Positions 60,925-64,000 of a stretch of 64,000 nt of DNA are shown in pieces. A program made the translations under genes and the position numbers. This DNA comes from Rhodobacteraceae bacterium DSL-40 (lineage in GTDB: Bacteria > Pseudomonadota > Alphaproteobacteria > Rhodobacterales > Rhodobacteraceae): NCBI GenBank assembly GCA_003258405.1, contig QKPN01000015.1, positions 1 through 64,000 of the forward strand. Direction: 5' to 3'. Every line of letters starts with the position of its first letter. Position 1 is the stretch's first letter. The notes beneath the pieces are model-generated. The model did no database searches, was not told where the DNA came from, and saw nothing but the letters and a program-made list of their open reading frames with translations.

Positions 60925-61500
60925 TCAGGCACCGCCCGCGGGCGCAGGCCCGGTGCAGGCCCCGCCGAGCCGCGCAAGGACCACCCGGAAGCGCTCCGGC
61001 TCCCCGGTCGCCCGCGCCAGCACGATCCCGCCATGGATCCCCGCCACCGCCTCGTTCGCCATCCGCGCCGCCGCCTCCGGCGGCCAGCCCGCCCGCGCGA
61101 GGCAGCCGCCGAGCGCCTCGAGCCAGCGGCGGAAATAGCCCTCGATCGCCGCGGCGAAGCGGTCGCGCGTGTCATCGAGGGCGAAGGCCCCCACCAGACA
61201 GATGCGCCGCCCCGCCTCGAAATAGGCCGTCACCGCCTCGAACATCGCCGGAATGGCCTCGACCGGTGGCCGGGTCTCGAGCGGCTCGAAGATGTTGGTC
61301 TCGAACCAGGCCGAGACATGGGCAAGCACCGCCGCCGCCATGTCGGCCTTTCCGGCCGGAAAGAAGTGATAGAGGCTGCCGCGCCCGAGCCCGGTCGCCT
61401 CGACGATGAGGCCGATGCTCGCGCCCTCGAAGCCGTGCCGGCGGAAGACCTCCGCCAGCACCGGCACCACATCCGCCCGCTCCGCGACGCTCCGCGCCAT
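60925..61500 (-). CDS. TetR-family transcriptional regulator
   Basis: A 191-aa repressor. The helix-turn-helix is GFEGASIGLIVEATGLGRGSLYHFFPAGK. The ligand domain contains RRICLVGAFALDDTRDRF and GIVLARATGE. ATG 61500 overlaps the HPP-gene stop by one base (TGATG), so the two are co-expressed from the promoter at 62000. Confidence 0.9.
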   Translation of the reverse strand: MARSVAERADVVPVLAEVFRRHGFEGASIGLIVEATGLGRGSLYHFFPAGKADMAAAVLAHVSAWFETNIFEPLETRPPVEAIPAMFEAVTAYFEAGRRICLVGAFALDDTRDRFAAAIEGYFRRWLEALGGCLARAGWPPEAAARMANEAVAGIHGGIVLARATGEPERFRVVLARLGGACTGPAPAGGA

Positions 61501-61988
61501 CACCGCGTCTCCGCCGGATAGGCGGTACCGCTCAGCCGGTGGAAGGCCGCGGCGATGGCCACCAGCGCCACGGCGCCCGAAGTCACCGGAAACAGCAGGA
61601 AGTGAAAGCCCGGATCGGCGGCAAAGACCACGAGCGGATCGGCGCCGGCGGGCGGATGCGTGACCCGCAGCGCCGTCATCAGCGCGATGGCCGCCCCCAC
61701 CGCCAGCGCCACCGCCCACCAGGCATCGGGCAGCGCGAGCCGCAGCAGGAGCCCCACCAGCGTCGAGAGCACATGCCCGCCCACCACGTTCGCCGGCTGC
61801 GAGAGCGGGCTCCCCGGCACCGCAAAGAGCAGCACGCAGCTCGCCCCGAACGGCGCCATCAGCAGCGGCATCTGCGCCCGGTCGGTCATCAGCCCGAGGC
61901 AGGCGATCGCGAGCACCCCGCCCGCCCCCGCCATCAACACGAGCCGCGGCGAGGGCCTCGGCTGCGGGCGCGCCAGAAATCTCTTCAT
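61500..61988 (-). CDS. HPP-family membrane protein
   Basis: A 162-aa protein with four to five hydrophobic helices and the diagnostic LRVTHPPAGADPLVVFAAD. QMPLLMAPFGASCVLLFAVP is also family-like. HPP proteins have been linked to nitrite transport in plastids and cyanobacteria; the substrate here is unknown. ATG 61988 opens the conserved part and lies 12 bp from the inverted repeat. Confidence 0.85.
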   Translation of the reverse strand: MKRFLARPQPRPSPRLVLMAGAGGVLAIACLGLMTDRAQMPLLMAPFGASCVLLFAVPGSPLSQPANVVGGHVLSTLVGLLLRLALPDAWWAVALAVGAAIALMTALRVTHPPAGADPLVVFAADPGFHFLLFPVTSGAVALVAIAAAFHRLSGTAYPAETR

Positions 61989-62000
61989 GCCGTTCCGAAT

Positions 62001-62039
62001 CCTGTAATGATCGTTCCATTCTTTACCGATCATTACAGG
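62001..62039. promoter_or_regulatory. TetR-type operator upstream of the HPP-tetR operon
   Basis: Perfect 13-bp arms CCTGTAATGATCG / CGATCATTACAGG, 13-bp spacer. It is the only strong dyad upstream of the operon, so it is the likely autoregulatory site. The length suggests two dimers. Confidence 0.75.
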
Positions 62040-62214
62040 TTTGGGTGCGATACTGTCAACGCCCCGCGCCGCACGGCCTCGTGTTAGCCATTGGCGCTCA
62101 TTCAACGTGGAGATTCAGAAACGCCGGGTGTATCACGGGAGACCACCCCGCCGGCGCCGTCTCACAGAAGCCCGGTGTGGTTTTTGCAGGGACAAGGACG
62201 AAAAGGGGAGCGAC

Positions 62215-63309
62215 ATGGCTGCAGCGGACGGAAGCGGCGGGACGACCCGCCAGACGGATGGCCGGGGCCGGCTCTACGACAGCATCGTCGAGACGGTGGG
62301 CAACACCCCGGTGGTGCGCATCAACCGCCTCGCACCCGAAGGCGTCGAGCTCTACGTGAAGTGCGAGTTCTTCAACCCGGCCTCCTCGGTGAAGGACAGG
62401 CTCGCGCTCAACATGATCGAGGCCGCCGAACGCGAGGGCCGGCTCAAGCCCGGCCAGACCGTGGTCGAGGCGACCTCCGGCAACACCGGCATCGGGCTCG
62501 CCATGGTCTGCGCGGCCAAGGGCTACCCGCTCGTCATCACCATGGCCGAGAGCTTCTCGGTCGAGCGCCGCCAGGTCATGCGCTACTTCGGCGCCAAGGT
62601 CATCCTCACGCCCAAGGAACAGAAGGGCACGGGGATGTACATGAAGGCGCGGGAACTCGCCGAGGCCAACGGCTGGTTCTACGCCCGCCAGTTCGAGACC
62701 GAGGCCAACGCCGACATCCACGAAAACACCACCGCCCGCGAGATCCTCGCCGATTTCGAGGGCCGCAAGCTCGACTACTTCGTCACCGGCTACGGCACCG
62801 GCGGCACCGTCGCGGGCGTCGGCCGCGTGCTGAAGAAATCCTTCCCCGACGCGAAGATCGTGCTCTCCGAGCCCTCCAACGCCCAGCTCCTCGGCTCCGG
62901 CACCGCCCAGGAACGTTCGGACGACAACGGCCCCGCCGCCAGCCACCCGGCCTTCCAGCCGCACCCGATCCAGGGCTGGACCCCGGACTTCATCCCCTAC
63001 GTGCTGCAGGAAGCGATCGACGGCGGCTATTACGACGAGCTCATCCCCGTCGCCGGCCCCGACGGCATGAAATGGGCCCGCGAGCTCGCCGCGAAGGAAG
63101 GCATCTTCACCGGCGTCTCGGGCGGCTCGACCTTCGCCGTCGCGCGCCAGGTCGCCGAGAAGGCCGCGCCCGGCTCGGTGATCCTCGCGATGCTCCCCGA
63201 CACCGGCGAGCGCTACCTCTCGACGCCGCTCTTCGAGCCCTTTGGCGCCGAGATGAACGAGGAAGAGATCGCCATCTCGCACTCGACCCCGGGCTACCAG
63301 ATGGGCTGA
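62215..63309 (+). CDS. cysK: Cysteine synthase (O-acetylserine sulfhydrylase family)
   Basis: A 364-aa PLP enzyme. The PLP-lysine is in ASSVKDRLALNM near residue 62; the substrate loop is EATSGNTGIGLAM; the phosphate-binding GYGTGGTVAGVGRVLK follows. The C-terminus contains FTGVSGGSTFAVARQ and ILAMLPDTGERYLSTPLF. It is somewhat longer than typical CysK (~310 aa) through a ~50-residue stretch (TAQERSDDNGPAASHP). GGGGAG precedes ATG 62215. A 175-bp leader shows no riboswitch I can name. Confidence 0.92.
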   Translation: MAAADGSGGTTRQTDGRGRLYDSIVETVGNTPVVRINRLAPEGVELYVKCEFFNPASSVKDRLALNMIEAAEREGRLKPGQTVVEATSGNTGIGLAMVCAAKGYPLVITMAESFSVERRQVMRYFGAKVILTPKEQKGTGMYMKARELAEANGWFYARQFETEANADIHENTTAREILADFEGRKLDYFVTGYGTGGTVAGVGRVLKKSFPDAKIVLSEPSNAQLLGSGTAQERSDDNGPAASHPAFQPHPIQGWTPDFIPYVLQEAIDGGYYDELIPVAGPDGMKWARELAAKEGIFTGVSGGSTFAVARQVAEKAAPGSVILAMLPDTGERYLSTPLFEPFGAEMNEEEIAISHSTPGYQMG

Positions 63310-63318
63310 CACGCGCCC

Positions 63319-63344
63319 CGGCGCGGGACAATTATCTCGCGCCG
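63319..63344 (+). terminator. Possible terminator after cysK
   Basis: Arms CGGCGCG / CGCGCCG around an AT-containing loop, 10 nt after the cysK stop. No T-run, weak call. Confidence 0.35.
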
Positions 63345-63401
63345 ATGCACCCCGGCTGTTACGACTGATCCAGACAGGTAACGGCGCTGAACGGGGTTCC
63401 C

Positions 63402-64000
63402 ATGAAAATAGGTCTCACAAGCATCCGGCAGGCGCTTGTCGCTGGCAGTCTGCTCATCGCAACCGGCCTCGGCCTCGCCGGCTGTGACGACGAGGACACG
63501 GGCGGCTCCAACACCGCGGCCCAGACGGCGGCGCCCAGCGTCACCGTCGCGGGCGTCACCACACGCCAGATATCCAGCGTCTACAGCTTCGTCGGCAAGG
63601 TTCAGGCCGTCGATTCCCTCGACATCATCCCCCGCGTCCAGGGCTTTCTCGCCAAGAGAGATGTGGCGGATGGCGCGATGGTCAAGCAGGGCCAACTCAT
63701 GTTCGAGGTCGAGCCCGACCAGTACGAGGCCGACCTCGCCGGCGCCAAGGCCGCCGCGGCCCAGAAGGAGGCCGAGCTGGCGCTGGCCGAGATCGAGCTC
63801 GACCGCGACACCAAGCTCCTGAAATCCAACACCATCGCCCAGGCGCAATACGACGCGACGCTCGCCAAGCGCAACGCCACCAAGGCCCAGCTCGAGGCCG
63901 CCAACGCCCAGGTCGATCTCGCCCAGCTCAACCTCGGCTACACGACGATCCGCGCGCCCTTCGACGGCCGCATCGGCAACATCCCGGTCAGCGTCGGCGA
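63402..64000 (+). CDS. RND efflux periplasmic adaptor lipoprotein, N-terminal part
   Basis: Open from ATG 63402 to the window edge (199 codons). The signal peptide ends in the lipobox LAGC (Cys at residue 28), followed by D-rich tail DDEDTG. The adaptor features are FVGKVQAVDSLDIIPRVQGF, a coiled-coil hairpin AAAAQKEAELALAEIELDRD...AQAQYDATLAKR, and the second lipoyl part TTIRAPFDGRIGNI. It should bridge an inner-membrane RND pump to TolC; the pump gene is probably just off-window. Confidence 0.9.
   Translation, partial: MKIGLTSIRQALVAGSLLIATGLGLAGCDDEDTGGSNTAAQTAAPSVTVAGVTTRQISSVYSFVGKVQAVDSLDIIPRVQGFLAKRDVADGAMVKQGQLMFEVEPDQYEADLAGAKAAAAQKEAELALAEIELDRDTKLLKSNTIAQAQYDATLAKRNATKAQLEAANAQVDLAQLNLGYTTIRAPFDGRIGNIPVSVG

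Noticed and set aside
62041-62214. A SAM- or other riboswitch in the cysK leader
   Set aside because: I could not match the conserved core of any riboswitch I know in this 174-bp leader; only a good ribosome binding site is clear.

Overview
The window is a GC-rich (roughly two-thirds G+C) stretch of an alphaproteobacterial chromosome, most likely from the Rhodobacterales (Rhodobacteraceae). Pointers are a GTA-type endolysin/holin pair beside ccm genes, a DUF1127 protein, a sitABCD operon behind Fur/Mur-like palindromes, GTG/TTG starts and many 4-nt stop/start overlaps. Almost all of it is coding. Both ends cut through genes: an AbiTii-type protein on the left (minus strand) and an RND-pump adaptor lipoprotein on the right (plus strand).

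Layout. 0-5 kb: AbiTii fragment, then the envelope/RNA-turnover operon gpmI-envC-ctpA-rppH (minus). 5-8 kb: a GntP-family permease and a divergent GT39-like glycosyltransferase. 8.1-11.8 kb: a 1216-residue secreted protein with eight Calx-beta modules and an RTX/serralysin-type C-terminus. 12-17 kb: lrgB/lrgA and the Mn/Fe importer sitABCD, with two 17-bp palindromes upstream. 17-20.6 kb: prmA, a DUF1127 gene and ruvCAB. 20.9-26.5 kb: a ureide/purine-degradation cluster (puuD, uraH, a puuE-uraD fusion, allA, allE) that also holds a nucleotidyltransferase gene.

26.6-44.6 kb is the most distinctive region. A short, almost purely RTX protein (42199-42987) is followed by a strong hairpin and then by six minus-strand genes, each overlapping the next by 4 nt: a GT2-like protein, a GT4, a 736-aa GT-like protein, a second GT4, a type I secretion ABC transporter and its HlyD-type adaptor. 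A sulfotransferase-like/TPR protein, a hexapeptide acyltransferase, another GT4, a membrane-anchored 'GWA-D' protein and a secreted propeller-like protein lie downstream, and a divergent second RTX gene lies on the other side. I infer a type I secretion system dedicated to RTX surface proteins with its own carbohydrate-modifying enzymes.

44.6-53.4 kb: an MscS-like channel, ccmH, ccmF, the GTA-type holin and endolysin, ccmE, a YihY/BrkB protein and argC. 53.4-58.4 kb: an EamA exporter and divergent marR with twin palindromic operators; a 96-bp remnant of a serine-hydrolase 3' end; an acidic EF-hand/TPGYWKNH protein; the intact serine hydrolase; and murI. 58.5-59.2 kb: three tRNA-Glu(UUC) genes in a 256-bp tandem repeat, each with its own promoter. 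59.4-64 kb: a DegP/HtrA protease, an HPP-tetR operon behind a long inverted repeat, cysteine synthase, and the start of the RND adaptor gene.
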